Position numbers and translations under genes: made by a program. The notes under the pieces were generated by a model. That model saw only the letters and a list, made by a program, of their open reading frames with translations, searched no databases and was not told the origin of the DNA. Shown piece after piece: positions 33,861 through 42,139 of a stretch of 64,000 nucleotides of DNA. The DNA is taken from positions 286,050-350,049 of the forward strand of contig NZ_JAASAH010000005.1 in the NCBI RefSeq assembly GCF_012726235.1. The letters are read 5' to 3'. Within the stretch, counting starts at the first letter, position 1; each line of letters begins with the position of its first letter. Source of the stretch: Streptomyces sp. HNM0574. GTDB lineage: Bacteria; Actinomycetota; Actinomycetes; Streptomycetales; Streptomycetaceae.

Positions 33861-34859
33861 TCAGGTGGTGGCGGCGGTGAGGGCGGCGCGGAGGTGGCCG
33901 TGCGCCTCGCCCAGCAGGGTCTCGGCGGTCGCGCCGTCGACACCGGTGAGGACGATGAGGATCGCGTTCTTCACCTCGCCGCCCGCCTCGGCGAGCGCGG
34001 CCTCGACGGCGCTGTCGTCGGCCCCGGTCGCGAGCGCGACGATGCGCCGCGAGCGGGCCCGCAGCTTCTCGTTGGAGGCGCGGACGTCGACCATCAGGTT
34101 CCCGTAGGTCTTGCCCAGCCGGATCATGGTGATCGTCGAGAGCATGTTGAGGACCAGCTTCTGCGCCGTGCCCGCCTTCAGCCGCGTCGAGCCGGTCAGC
34201 AGCTCGGGGCCGACGACGACCTCGATGCCGTGCTCGGCCGCGGCCGCCAGCGCCGAGCCCGCGTTGCAGGAGAGCCCGACCGTCAACGCGCCCACGGCGC
34301 GCGCGTGTTCGACGGCGCCGACCGCGTACGGGGTGCGGCCCGAGGCGGAGATGCCGACGACGGTGTCCTCGGCCGTCAGGCCCAGCCCGTCCAGGTCGGC
34401 GCGGGCCAGGTCCTCGCTGTCCTCCGCGCCCTCGACGGAGCGGACCATCGCCTCGGGGCCGCCCGCGATCAGGCCGACGACCTCGGACGGGTCGGTGTTG
34501 AAGGTCGGCGGGCACTCGCTCGCGTCGAGCACCCCCATCCGCCCGGCCGTGCCCGCGCCCGCGTAGATCAGCCGCCCGCCGCGCGCCATCCGCGCCGCGG
34601 TGGCGTCGATGGCCGCGGCGATCTCGGGGAGGCTGGCGGAGACGGCGGCGGGGACGGTGGCGTCCTCGCCGTTCATGGTGCGGGCGATCTCGACGGTGGG
34701 CTGCCGGTCGATCTCGGCCAGCTCGCTGCGGAACGCCTCGGTGGTCAGCGTCTCCAGCTGCGCGCGCAGCTCGCCGTACGTACCGCTGCCGCCGCTGGAG
34801 CTTCCGGTTCCGGTTCCGTTGGCGGGGTCGCCGGAGGCAGGGGCTTCGGAGGTCGTCAT
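33861..34859 (-). CDS. murQ: N-acetylmuramic acid-6-phosphate etherase
   Basis: 332 residues, SIS fold. It cleaves the lactyl ether of MurNAc-6-P to give GlcNAc-6-P and lactate, feeding NagA. The signature GAGTAGRMGVLDASECPPTF holds the catalytic-region Glu, with SASGRTPYAVGAVEHARAVG for sugar-phosphate binding and GSTRLKAGTAQKLVLNMLST. The first 27 residues are a low-complexity Gly/Ser/Thr tail. The start is ATG 34859. It lies between the PTS permease (68 bp) and the RpiR regulator (33 bp) on the same strand, forming one operon. Confidence 0.95.
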   Translation of the reverse strand: MTTSEAPASGDPANGTGTGSSSGGSGTYGELRAQLETLTTEAFRSELAEIDRQPTVEIARTMNGEDATVPAAVSASLPEIAAAIDATAARMARGGRLIYAGAGTAGRMGVLDASECPPTFNTDPSEVVGLIAGGPEAMVRSVEGAEDSEDLARADLDGLGLTAEDTVVGISASGRTPYAVGAVEHARAVGALTVGLSCNAGSALAAAAEHGIEVVVGPELLTGSTRLKAGTAQKLVLNMLSTITMIRLGKTYGNLMVDVRASNEKLRARSRRIVALATGADDSAVEAALAEAGGEVKNAILIVLTGVDGATAETLLGEAHGHLRAALTAATT

Positions 34860-34892
34860 GGTCCTGTGGCTCTCTTCGGGTGGGGATGCGGG

Positions 34893-35813
34893 TCAGAGGT
34901 GGCGCGGCCGGGGGCTGTGCCGGTGCACGAGCGCCTCGTACGAGGCGGACAGCGCGGGCTGCGCCGTCTCGTACGTCCGCTGCGCCACGCCTATGAACAG
35001 GCAGTCGACCACGAGCAGTTGGCTCGTCCGGCTCGACATGGCCGCGGGGCGCAGCTCGCTCTCGCGTGCGGCCTGGGTGGCCAGCACGTGGTCCGCGTAC
35101 TGCGAGACCTCGGCGTCCGGACGGCCGGTGATCGCGATCGTCGTCGCCCCGCGCTCGAAGGCCACCCGGAGCGGTTCGATCACGTCGACCGTGCGGCCCG
35201 AGTGCGTGATCGCCACGGCGACGTCGCCGGAGCGCAGCTGCACGGCGTTGGTCACGGCCAGGTGCGGGTCGGCGTGCGGGTGCGCGACGAGGCCGATGCG
35301 CAGCAGCTTCTGGGCGAGGTCCTGGCCGACGAGGCCGGAGGCGCCGACGCCGTAGACGTCGATCCGGCGGGCCGCGGCGAGGGCGCCGACGGCCGCCTCG
35401 GCCTGCGCGGTGTCCAGACCGGCCGCGGTGTCGGCGAGGGTCTGCCGCTCGTCGTGCGCGAGCTTGGCGACGACGTCCGCCATCGGGTCGTCGACGGCGA
35501 TGTCGGCCGTGACGGACGGGGCCGCGCCGGACGCCTGCTGCGCCGCGAGCCCGGCCAGCGCGAGCCGCAGGTCCCGGTAGCCGGGGTAGCCGAGCAGCCG
35601 GGAGGTGCGGACGACGGTGGCCTCGCTGGTGCCGGTGCGCTCCGCGAGTCCGGTGACGGTGAGCCGGGCGCAGGCGGCCGGGTCGCCGGCGACGGTCTCG
35701 GCGACGCGCTGCATGGAACGCGTCATGGACGGCGCCATGGTGCGCACCTTCGCCGCGAGGGCGGCGGGCCCCGGGGCCGCGCCGGGGAAAGTTTCCTTCA
35801 GCTCGCTCGTCAT
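34893..35813 (-). CDS. RpiR-family regulator (HTH plus SIS domain)
   Basis: 306 residues. The N-terminal HTH_6 (about 22-95: QRVAETVAGDPAACARLTVTGLAERTGTSEATVVRTSRLLGYPGY, key part ERTGTSEATVVRTSRLLG) binds DNA. A C-terminal SIS domain (130-260) with GVGASGLVGQDLAQKLLRIG and THSGRTVDVIEPL binds a phosphosugar, most likely MurNAc-6-P as in E. coli MurR. The start is ATG 35813. It heads the murQ-PTS operon and two palindromes flank its start, suggesting autoregulation. Confidence 0.9.
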   Translation of the reverse strand: MTSELKETFPGAAPGPAALAAKVRTMAPSMTRSMQRVAETVAGDPAACARLTVTGLAERTGTSEATVVRTSRLLGYPGYRDLRLALAGLAAQQASGAAPSVTADIAVDDPMADVVAKLAHDERQTLADTAAGLDTAQAEAAVGALAAARRIDVYGVGASGLVGQDLAQKLLRIGLVAHPHADPHLAVTNAVQLRSGDVAVAITHSGRTVDVIEPLRVAFERGATTIAITGRPDAEVSQYADHVLATQAARESELRPAAMSSRTSQLLVVDCLFIGVAQRTYETAQPALSASYEALVHRHSPRPRHL

Positions 35814-35830
35814 GAGCGAAAGATATTTTC
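35786..35830 (-). promoter_or_regulatory. two GAAA/TTTC palindromes flanking the RpiR start codon
   Basis: GGAAAGTTTCC (35786-35796) is a perfect palindrome inside the first codons, and GAAAGATATTTTC (35818-35830) is a near-palindrome just upstream of the ATG at 35813. GAAA...TTTC arms are common in RpiR-family operators. Together they could hold two dimers over the operon start. Confidence 0.5.
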
Positions 35831-35924
35831 GGCCACCTGGGGCGTCAATACCCGGAGGGCCACGGGAGTCCACGGCCCCGGGACGCCGCGAACGGCACGC
35901 CGCCGGACGCCGAGTTCTGGTGCA

Positions 35925-36290
35925 ATGGAGGACATGGACCAGCTGGAACAGGCACTCCACGCCGGGCGCGCACGCGTCCTCGCCGACCTGGAGTCGAACG
36001 AAGTAGCGCACGCGGACGTCGTCTCGCTCGTCGAGGAGTCCGTCTCGCACCGCCGCTGGTGGGTCGAGCAGTGGCCGGAAGGCGTCGCCTTCCTCGACGG
36101 TCTGATCGCCCAGGACGTCCAGGACGGACTGCTGGAGCGCTACGGCCGGTGGCCGCTGTGCCCCGTCTGCGTCGGCTCCGAGCCGCACGCGCTCGACATC
36201 GAACCCGAACTCGGCCAGGACCCGCACTGGGTGTGCGCGAAGACGACGACCTCGGTGGCACCGGTGGGCGCCCTCGGCCGCCTGCCGTGA
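35925..36290 (+). CDS. conserved hypothetical protein with a C-terminal Cys-ribbon
   Basis: 121 residues, not recognised. The first 75 residues are helical and acidic. The end (WPLCPVCVGSEPHALDIEP...HWVC) has a Cys-x2-Cys pair, a His and a further Cys, so it could bind zinc. No membrane segment. ATG 35925 is used; an ATG three codons later is possible. Its stop overlaps the DUF4031 start by 4 nt (GTGA), so the two proteins are translationally coupled and probably act together. Confidence 0.75.
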   Translation: MEDMDQLEQALHAGRARVLADLESNEVAHADVVSLVEESVSHRRWWVEQWPEGVAFLDGLIAQDVQDGLLERYGRWPLCPVCVGSEPHALDIEPELGQDPHWVCAKTTTSVAPVGALGRLP

Positions 36291-36571
36291 CGGTCTACAT
36301 CGACCGCCCGCTCTGGGAGGGCCACGGCCGCCTGTGGTCCCACCTCGTCAGCGACGTCTCGTACGCCGAACTGCACGCCTTCGCCGCGGCGATCGGCTGC
36401 CCGCCGCGCGCCTTCGACGGCGACCACTACGACGTGCCCAGCACCCGGTACGCGGACGCGGTCCGGGCCGGCGCCCGCGAGGTCGGCAGCAAGGAACTGG
36501 TCCGCCGCCTCACCGCGGCCGGCCTCCGCCGCCCCAAACGCCGTCCGGCCCCGCGCCCGTCGGAGCACTGA
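36287..36571 (+). CDS. DUF4031 domain protein
   Basis: 94 residues. It opens with VTVYIDRPLWEGHGRLWSHL and SYAELHAFAAAIGCPPRAFDGDHYDVPSTRY (parts SYAELHAFAAAIG and FDGDHYDVPSTRY), the DUF4031 pattern. The conserved His and Asp residues suggest a small enzyme or metal site, but no activity is known. It starts at GTG 36287, overlapping the previous stop. A terminator hairpin overlaps its own stop codon. Confidence 0.88.
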   Translation: MTVYIDRPLWEGHGRLWSHLVSDVSYAELHAFAAAIGCPPRAFDGDHYDVPSTRYADAVRAGAREVGSKELVRRLTAAGLRRPKRRPAPRPSEH

Positions 36572-36583
36572 GCGCCGACGGGC
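36555..36583. terminator. hairpin overlapping the DUF4031 stop codon
   Basis: GCCCGTCGG (36555-36563) and CCGACGGGC (36575-36583) enclose an 11-nt loop containing the TGA. It lies between the convergent DUF4031 and MFS genes. Confidence 0.65.
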
Positions 36584-36614
36584 ACGGGGCCGGTTCTGGA
36601 AGACGGGTGCGGGA

Positions 36615-37919
36615 TCAGCCGACGGGCTGGTCCGCCTTGCTCGGCGAGGACGTGGCGACCACCCGGGACGCGGCCGAGCGCCGCTGCACCACGGAGGCGA
36701 CGGCCGTCGCCGCGACGCCCAGCGCCGCCAGCACCGCGCCCGTCCAGGCCACGCTCTGGTAGCCCCAGTGGGCGCTGATCGCGAGGCCGCCGAGCCAGGG
36801 GCCGACGGTGTTGCCGATGTTGAACGAGGCGGTCGTCGTCGCGCCCGCCAGCGTCGGCGCCGCGCCCGCCACGTTGAACATCCGCGCGTTCAGCGCCGGA
36901 GCCGTGGTGAACGCGGAGACGCCCAGCATCAGCGAGAGCGCGACCGCCGCGACCGGCGACTCGGCGAGCAGCGCCAGCAGCGCGAGCACCACCGTCGAGG
37001 CGGCGATGCCGCCGTACATCGTGCCGAACAGGTGCGCGTCGGCGATGCGGCCGCCGATCGTGGTGCCGATCAGCCCGCCGAGCCCGAAGAGCCCCAGCAC
37101 GGTCGGCACCCAGCTCTCGTCGAGCCCGGCGACGTCGGTGAGCAGCGGCGAGAGGTACGAGAAGAGCGCGAAGACGGCGCCCGCGTTCAGCGCGATGGTG
37201 ACCAGCGCCAGCCACACCTGCTTGTCCTTGTAGATCCGCAGCTCCTTGCGCAGCTGCGGCCGGTCGTCCCCGGTCGGCACCGCGGTACGCGGGACCAGCG
37301 CGACCACGCCGACCAGCGCCACCGCGGACAGCGCCGCCACCGCCCAGAACGCGGCACGCCATCCCGCGTGCTGCCCCAGGAACGCGCCCGCGGGAACCCC
37401 CGCGATGTTGGCGATGCTCAGGCCGCCGACCATGACGGCCATGGCCCGCGCCCGCTGGTTCGACGCCACCAGCGACACGGCGACGGCCGCGCCCACCGCC
37501 CAGAACCCGGCGCAGGCGAGCGCGCTGACGACGCGGGAGACGAAGAGCACCGCGTACGTCGGCGCCACGGCACCGGCGACCTGGCCGAGCCCGAACACCG
37601 CGAGCAGCGCGATCAGCGTCGTACGGCGGGGGAGCCGCAGGGTCGCGGCGGCGAGCACGGGGGCGCCGACGACCATGCCGACGGCGAAGGCGGATATCAG
37701 CAGCCCGGCCTGCGGAATGGTGACGTCCATGTCGCGGGCGAGCGGCTGGAGGATGCCGGACAGCATGAACTCGGAGGTACCGAGCGCGAAGACGGACAGG
37801 CCGAGGATGTAGACGGCCAGCGGCATCCGGTGCGCGGGCTTGCGGTTCGTTGCGGCGTCCGCGACGGCGGCGGACGCGGGCGTGCGGGGACTCTCGGGCG
37901 GGGTCGGTTCAGCGGGCAT
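36615..37919 (-). CDS. MFS drug-efflux transporter, DHA1/Cmx type
   Basis: 434 residues, 12 predicted helices. The first helix region MPLAVYILGLSVFALGTSEFMLSGI (key part ALGTSEFMLSG) is the hallmark of the Cmx/CmlR-like chloramphenicol and small-molecule exporters. Motif C-like sequences (GFWAVGAAVAVSLVASNQRARAM, key part ASNQRARAM) are present. Proton-driven efflux is inferred. The ATG at 37919 is chosen; an ATG at 37952 lies inside an 11-bp inverted repeat and has poor spacing. No regulator gene adjoins it. Confidence 0.85.
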   Translation of the reverse strand: MPAEPTPPESPRTPASAAVADAATNRKPAHRMPLAVYILGLSVFALGTSEFMLSGILQPLARDMDVTIPQAGLLISAFAVGMVVGAPVLAAATLRLPRRTTLIALLAVFGLGQVAGAVAPTYAVLFVSRVVSALACAGFWAVGAAVAVSLVASNQRARAMAVMVGGLSIANIAGVPAGAFLGQHAGWRAAFWAVAALSAVALVGVVALVPRTAVPTGDDRPQLRKELRIYKDKQVWLALVTIALNAGAVFALFSYLSPLLTDVAGLDESWVPTVLGLFGLGGLIGTTIGGRIADAHLFGTMYGGIAASTVVLALLALLAESPVAAVALSLMLGVSAFTTAPALNARMFNVAGAAPTLAGATTTASFNIGNTVGPWLGGLAISAHWGYQSVAWTGAVLAALGVAATAVASVVQRRSAASRVVATSSPSKADQPVG

Positions 37920-37938
37920 ACCAGCCACCAACCGCCGC

Positions 37939-37970
37939 ACCGGCGCGGCCATTCCTGTCCGCGCCGGTGT
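37939..37970. promoter_or_regulatory. 11-bp inverted repeat upstream of the MFS gene
   Basis: CACCGGCGCGG and CCGCGCCGGTG flank CCATTCCTGT. It sits just upstream of the chosen MFS start and could be a leader hairpin hiding the alternative start, or a terminator for readthrough. Confidence 0.45.
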
Positions 37971-38028
37971 TCGCCGAGCCGTTACCGGGTTCGCGAAGCC
38001 GTCACCCCGCGTTCGTACCCGGCGGGTG

Positions 38029-38604
38029 TCACGGCGTGCGGCCCAGCAGGGCGACGAGGTGGTCCTGGGGCGAGGCGTCCTCGGGGACGGTGACCGGCGG
38101 GTCGAAGATCCCGAGGTCCTGCCACTCCTCGATCTGCGGCACGGCCCGCTCGTACAGCGCCGTGGCCAGCGCGTCGTCGATGACGTGCCCGGTGATGCCG
38201 AGGCCGTGCGCGAGGTCCCAGCCGTGCACCGCCAGGTCGGTGGTCATCTGCCAGCAGTAGAGCGCCGCCGGGATCTGGCCGCTGGAGACGTACACCGTCC
38301 CGTCCAGCGCGCGGGGCGCGTGGAAGGCGGAGCGGGAACCGGCGGCGGCCTCCGTCCAGGCGGCGACGGGGTCGGTGCCGGTGAGGTCGCCGTCGAAGCG
38401 GTCGCCGACCTCGGTCAGGGTGGCGCCGCCGAGCAGGTGCGGGGCCCATAGGTGTTCGCTGATGAGGTGGTTGAGGAGTTCCCGCACGTCCCAGTCGGCG
38501 CAGGGGGTGGGCGCCGCCCAGTGCCGCTCCTCCACCTGGTGCACGAGGCGGTCCCACTCGTCGAATGCCGTGTCGAAGGCGTCCATCAGCTGCATGCGGC
38601 TCAT
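38029..38604 (-). CDS. TIGR03086-type DinB-like metal-binding protein
   Basis: 191 residues. The fold is the maleylpyruvate isomerase/mycothiol-dependent DinB group. WAAPTPCADWDVRELLNHLISEHL provides the first His ligand (key part VRELLNHLISEHLW), and DLAVHGWDLAHGLG a further pair. These proteins bind a divalent metal and may use mycothiol. Substrate unknown. The start at ATG 38604 is preferred to the GTG at 38613 and the ATG at 38595. It follows the MFS gene by about 110 bp on the same strand. Confidence 0.88.
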   Translation of the reverse strand: MSRMQLMDAFDTAFDEWDRLVHQVEERHWAAPTPCADWDVRELLNHLISEHLWAPHLLGGATLTEVGDRFDGDLTGTDPVAAWTEAAAGSRSAFHAPRALDGTVYVSSGQIPAALYCWQMTTDLAVHGWDLAHGLGITGHVIDDALATALYERAVPQIEEWQDLGIFDPPVTVPEDASPQDHLVALLGRTP

Positions 38605-38697
38605 GCTCCCCACTCTCGCGTCGCTTCCCCGGCACCGGGCGCCGCGCCGCAGCCTCCGGTGCCCCGATCGGCCGACGGGCGGCCCGCCCGCACCCCG

Positions 38698-39423
38698 CTA
38701 CGGCACCTCGTCCGGCGAACAGGTCCGCACCTCGGCCGAGTTGCGGGTGCGGACGCCGGGCAGCCAGCCGTCGGCGCCGTCCCGGGTGCGGGTCAGGTAC
38801 CAGCGGGTGGAGGAGATGCCGCTCTCGTCGCGCACCAGCCGGCCGTCCGTGATCACGCAGCGGGCCTCGATCCGGTCGCCGTGCCAGACGCGTCCGGCCC
38901 GGTTGCCGTGTGCCGCGTACTTCTCGCGCGGGTTCTCCGCCAGCCGCAGCGAGCACTCCAGGGTGCGCAGCTCACGGCAGGCCGACTCGGCGTTGTGCAC
39001 GGTCAGTTGCACACCGGCGGAGGGCGAGGGCGCGGGTGTGGTGTGCCCGCTCGCGGGCGGGCTGGGCGAGCCGCCGCCCAGCGGCAGCAGCCACCACACA
39101 CCGGTGACCACCAGCACCACGGCACAGGCGGCGACGACCGTCACCACCAGCGGCCCGGGCCGCGTCCCCCGCGGCCGCACCGGCGCCACGGCCGGAACCG
39201 CACGCGCGGGGCCGCGCCGCTGCCGGGGCGGCCGGGCCAGTTCGCCGAGATCGCCAGGCGCCGCGGGGTCGGTGGGGCCGGCGGCCCGCGGAGTTGCGCC
39301 GTCCCGCTCGCCGCCGTCGCGTATCCGCTCCCACAGGCCCTCGGGGACCTCCATCCGCGCGTCCGCCGCGTGCAGTCTCTCCCGGAGGGCGGTCTCGGTC
39401 TCCCGCCGTACTGATCTACGCAT
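38698..39423 (-). CDS. single-pass membrane protein downstream of an ECF sigma factor
   Basis: 241 residues. A basic/acidic N-terminal helix (RETETALRERLHAADARMEVPEGLWERIRDGG, key part ARMEVPEGLWERI) precedes a Pro/Arg linker, one transmembrane helix at about 94-115, a Pro/Ser linker, and an extracellular domain with four Cys that looks like an SH3-type fold. It overlaps the sigma gene by 8 nt, so it is coupled. There is no HxxxCxxC anti-sigma zinc motif, so a role as anti-sigma or sensor partner is only inferred. Confidence 0.75.
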   Translation of the reverse strand: MRRSVRRETETALRERLHAADARMEVPEGLWERIRDGGERDGATPRAAGPTDPAAPGDLGELARPPRQRRGPARAVPAVAPVRPRGTRPGPLVVTVVAACAVVLVVTGVWWLLPLGGGSPSPPASGHTTPAPSPSAGVQLTVHNAESACRELRTLECSLRLAENPREKYAAHGNRAGRVWHGDRIEARCVITDGRLVRDESGISSTRWYLTRTRDGADGWLPGVRTRNSAEVRTCSPDEVP

Positions 39424-40054
39424 CGTGGTTCTCCCGTACGACGGTGGTTCCCGTGGCGCCCGCTGCCGTGCCCGCCGGGGAGCCCGGGGGACCCAGCGAG
39501 CCGCGCAGTTTCCGCAGGGCCCGCGAGCGCGAGCGCGCGACCGTGCCGCGGTGCACCTTCAGGATCTCGGCGGCCTGGTCGATGGTGTACCCGTCGAGGT
39601 CGACGAGTACGACCGCGCCGGCCTGCTTCACCGACAATTGCCCGAGCAGTCGCACCACTTCCAGCTCCGAGGCCCGCCGCTCGACGCCTCCGTCCCAGGC
39701 GAAGGAGCCGCCCCCGGCCGAAGGCTCGACCTCCGCCATCAGCACCTGCCGCCGCTCCCGCCGCCAGGTGTCCTTGACCACGCTCATCAGGGCGGCGAAA
39801 GCGTACGCGTACGGCTCGGGGTGCCGCAGCAGGTTCTGCGGTCTGGCGGCGAGCTTGAGGTAGACCTCGTGCACCGCGTCCTCCGCGCTCAGCCGCGAAC
39901 CGACGAGCATCGCCGCTCTCTTGTAGAGCCGTTGCAGCAGTTCGCAGAAGACCGCGTCGAAAGCCTCGGACAGGCCGGCCGCGTCCGGCGGCGCCGCGGA
40001 TTCCGCGGGCCTCCCGCCGTCGTCGTCCGGACCGCTTGCTGGAGTGGTGACCAC
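39416..40054 (-). CDS. ECF sigma factor
   Basis: 212 residues. Region 2 spans about 28-90 (LSEAFDAVFCELLQRLYKRAAMLVGSRLSAEDAVHEVYLKL, key part SAEDAVHEVYLKL). Region 4 is at about 135-185 with GYTIDQAAEILKVHRGTVARSRSRALRKLRG (key part AAEILKVHRGTVARSRSRA). The tail is Gly/Ala/Thr rich. It would redirect RNA polymerase to a small stress or envelope regulon. The GTG at 40054 is used. The overlapping downstream membrane protein is its probable partner. No autoregulated promoter could be confirmed. Confidence 0.88.
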   Translation of the reverse strand: MVTTPASGPDDDGGRPAESAAPPDAAGLSEAFDAVFCELLQRLYKRAAMLVGSRLSAEDAVHEVYLKLAARPQNLLRHPEPYAYAFAALMSVVKDTWRRERRQVLMAEVEPSAGGGSFAWDGGVERRASELEVVRLLGQLSVKQAGAVVLVDLDGYTIDQAAEILKVHRGTVARSRSRALRKLRGSLGPPGSPAGTAAGATGTTVVRENHDA

Positions 40055-40367
40055 GTCTGTGCCGTCCCCCGGTGTGTGTGGCCCAGTGTCGCTGGCTCGG
40101 TGTTCCCCGGCCCTCCGGTGCGCGGCGCCGCCCGGCCGGACGGCCGCCCGGCCTCGGTCCCGCGGGCGCGCGCGAGAGCCTTCGCCCGTACGGCGGCCGG
40201 GAGTTCACCCGTGGCCCGGCCGCGCACCGGCGTCAGCCGCAGAGCATAGGCCAGGCCACCGACACTCCTTCCCCGGCGCGCACCGGCCCATCCGCACCGC
40301 CCCCGCGCGCCACCCGCCCGGGTACGCGGCCCGCCCAACGGCCCGTCGCCGCCGGGGCGTTCCCGTC

Positions 40368-41207
40368 TCAGGCGGTGAGGAGCTCCAGCTCGGTGGTGAG
40401 GTTCCGGCGCGCGACCCGCTCCCAGTGCTCGTACGCGTACGCCGTACGGAACAGCCGCGGCAGGCCCAGCAGTTGACGCAGCACCGCCGCGCGCCCCTCG
40501 CGGAACGCGTCGTGCGGGACGAAGCCGTACTCCTGGCGGATCTGCGCCGCGTAGTGCGCGTACGCCTCGGGCGAGCCGGCGAGGACGCCGAGGTCGGCGT
40601 CGCACAGCACCTCGCCGCTGGTGTCGCCCGCGACGGGGTCGTGGCTCACGGTGAGCCGGACCAGGCGCGCGACCTCGGCCGTGCGCCCGCGCGAGACCCC
40701 GGCCTCCGGGAGGGCGCGCTCGGCGAGGTGTGCGCTGCGCTCCTCGTTCTCGCTCCGGTCGGGCCGGTAGACGGCGTCGTGGAACCAGGCGGCCAGCAGC
40801 ACGGCGTCGAGGTCGAGCCGCGGGTCGGCGGCGGGCGAGGGGCAGTGCGGCGCCAGCTCGTCGACCCGGTTCAGCACCGCGAGCAGGTGGTGCGGGCCGT
40901 GGTAGCGGCGCTGCGGCTCGGTCCAGCGGTCGAGCAGCCGCTCGCCGAAGGGCGCGGGGTCCGGCTCCTCGGCGCCGTCCCTGGCGCTGACGAGCAGGGC
41001 GTTCCAGCGGGAGAGCAGCATCGCGCGCAGCGCGGCGGCCTCCGCCTCGTCCTCGGCCCCGTCCGGCGCGTCCCCGGCGCCGGTGTGGTGCGTGCCGTGG
41101 TGCTCGTCCTCGTGCCGGGTGATGTGGGGTGCGGTGAACAACGAGTCGTCGGGGACGTCGGTCGGTGTGGTCTGGGGCGGTTCGTGCTCCGGCCCGGTCG
41201 TAGCCAT
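40368..41207 (-). CDS. HD-superfamily metal-dependent phosphohydrolase-like protein
   Basis: 279 residues. An acidic, disordered first 55 residues precede an HD domain. YHGPHHLLAVLNRV supplies the first His, LDAVLLAAWFHDAVYRP the HD doublet, and VLCDADLGVLAG the later Asp. NEERSAHLAE and SHDP complete the metal site. This arrangement matches a group of predicted metal-dependent HD hydrolases of about 200-220 residues with unknown substrate. No GGDEF or EAL partner is fused. The start at ATG 41207 has no strong SD. Divergent from cutC. Confidence 0.83.
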   Translation of the reverse strand: MATTGPEHEPPQTTPTDVPDDSLFTAPHITRHEDEHHGTHHTGAGDAPDGAEDEAEAAALRAMLLSRWNALLVSARDGAEEPDPAPFGERLLDRWTEPQRRYHGPHHLLAVLNRVDELAPHCPSPAADPRLDLDAVLLAAWFHDAVYRPDRSENEERSAHLAERALPEAGVSRGRTAEVARLVRLTVSHDPVAGDTSGEVLCDADLGVLAGSPEAYAHYAAQIRQEYGFVPHDAFREGRAAVLRQLLGLPRLFRTAYAYEHWERVARRNLTTELELLTA

Positions 41208-41274
41208 ACGTCAATTGTGGGGCGCGCTGATCGCCGTCTTCCAGGCTTCCCGCGACTGTGGCAGGCTGTCGTAC

Positions 41275-41973
41275 ATGTCTAGACCAATTCTCGAGGTGAT
41301 CGCGCTCGACGCGGCCGACGCGCGCGCGGCCGAGGCCGGAGGGGCGGACCGCCTCGAACTGGTCACCGACATGGCCGCCGACGGCCTCACCCCCTCCCGG
41401 GAGACCTTCGCAGCCGTCCGCGCGGCCGTCGGCATCTCCGTCCGCGTCATGCTCAGGTCGGCCGATGGCTTCGCCTCCGGCGGCACCGCCGCACTCGACG
41501 CGCTGTGCGAGCGGGCCGCGCTGCTGCGCGCCGACGGGGCCGACGAGTTCGTGTTCGGCTTCCTCGACGAGGCGGGCGCGCCCGACCTGCCCGCCGTGAC
41601 CGCCCTCGCCGAGGCCGTCGACGGCTGCCGCTGGACGTTCCACCGCGCCATCGACCGCGGCGCCGACCGCGACGCGCTCCGCACGTCCCTCGCCGGAACG
41701 CCCGGCCTCGACACCTGCCTCACGGCCGGCGCGGCGGACGGCGTCGACGAGGGGCTGGCCACGCTGCACGCCGAGGCCGCGCGCACCGCCGCGGGCGAGC
41801 CCGGCTACGGGATCCGCATCATGGTCGGCGGCGGCCTCCGCCTGGACCACGTGCCCGGGCTGCGCGCCGCCGGCATCGACGCCTTCCACATCGGCGGCGC
41901 GGCCCGCGCGGGCTGGGACGCACCGGTCGACGCGGCCCGCGTCGCCGCCTGGCGCGAGCTGCTGGGCGGGTAG
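41275..41973 (+). CDS. cutC: CutC family protein (copper homeostasis protein CutC-like)
   Basis: 232 residues, TIM-barrel CutC. Typical pieces are LEVIALDAADARAAEAGGADRLEL (key part AAEAGGADRLEL), VRVMLRS, FGFLDEAGAPD, TFHRAIDR and MVGGGLRLDHVPGL. The family was named for copper tolerance in E. coli, but a direct copper role is doubtful and its enzymatic function is unsettled. The ATG at 41275 is used; the open frame extends upstream without similarity. Divergent from the HD gene with about 65 bp between starts. Confidence 0.9.
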   Translation: MSRPILEVIALDAADARAAEAGGADRLELVTDMAADGLTPSRETFAAVRAAVGISVRVMLRSADGFASGGTAALDALCERAALLRADGADEFVFGFLDEAGAPDLPAVTALAEAVDGCRWTFHRAIDRGADRDALRTSLAGTPGLDTCLTAGAADGVDEGLATLHAEAARTAAGEPGYGIRIMVGGGLRLDHVPGLRAAGIDAFHIGGAARAGWDAPVDAARVAAWRELLGG

Positions 41974-42066
41974 CGCGCGGGGTGCGCATCACGTCACCGG
42001 CGCGGTGCCGGCCCGGCGCGGGACGCGGGGCTGCCCCCGCCCGCCCGTCGCCGGCGACCGCCCCGT

Positions 42067-42124
42067 CGTGGCCGTTCGCGCAGTTCCCCGCGCCCCTTCA
42101 GGCGCGCAGTTCCCCGCGCCCCTG
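42067..42124. repeat. two further GCAGTTCCCCGCGCCCC repeats
   Basis: Two copies of the same intergenic element found at 5.4-5.7 kb occur here in direct order. They lie between the convergent cutC and DinB genes. Confidence 0.6.
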
Positions 42125-42139
42125 GAACGGGCGCCCCGT

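Noticed and set aside
33780..35924. long plus-strand frame across murQ and the RpiR gene
   Set aside because: Opposite-strand artefact of high GC; only its last part (from 35925) is a real gene.
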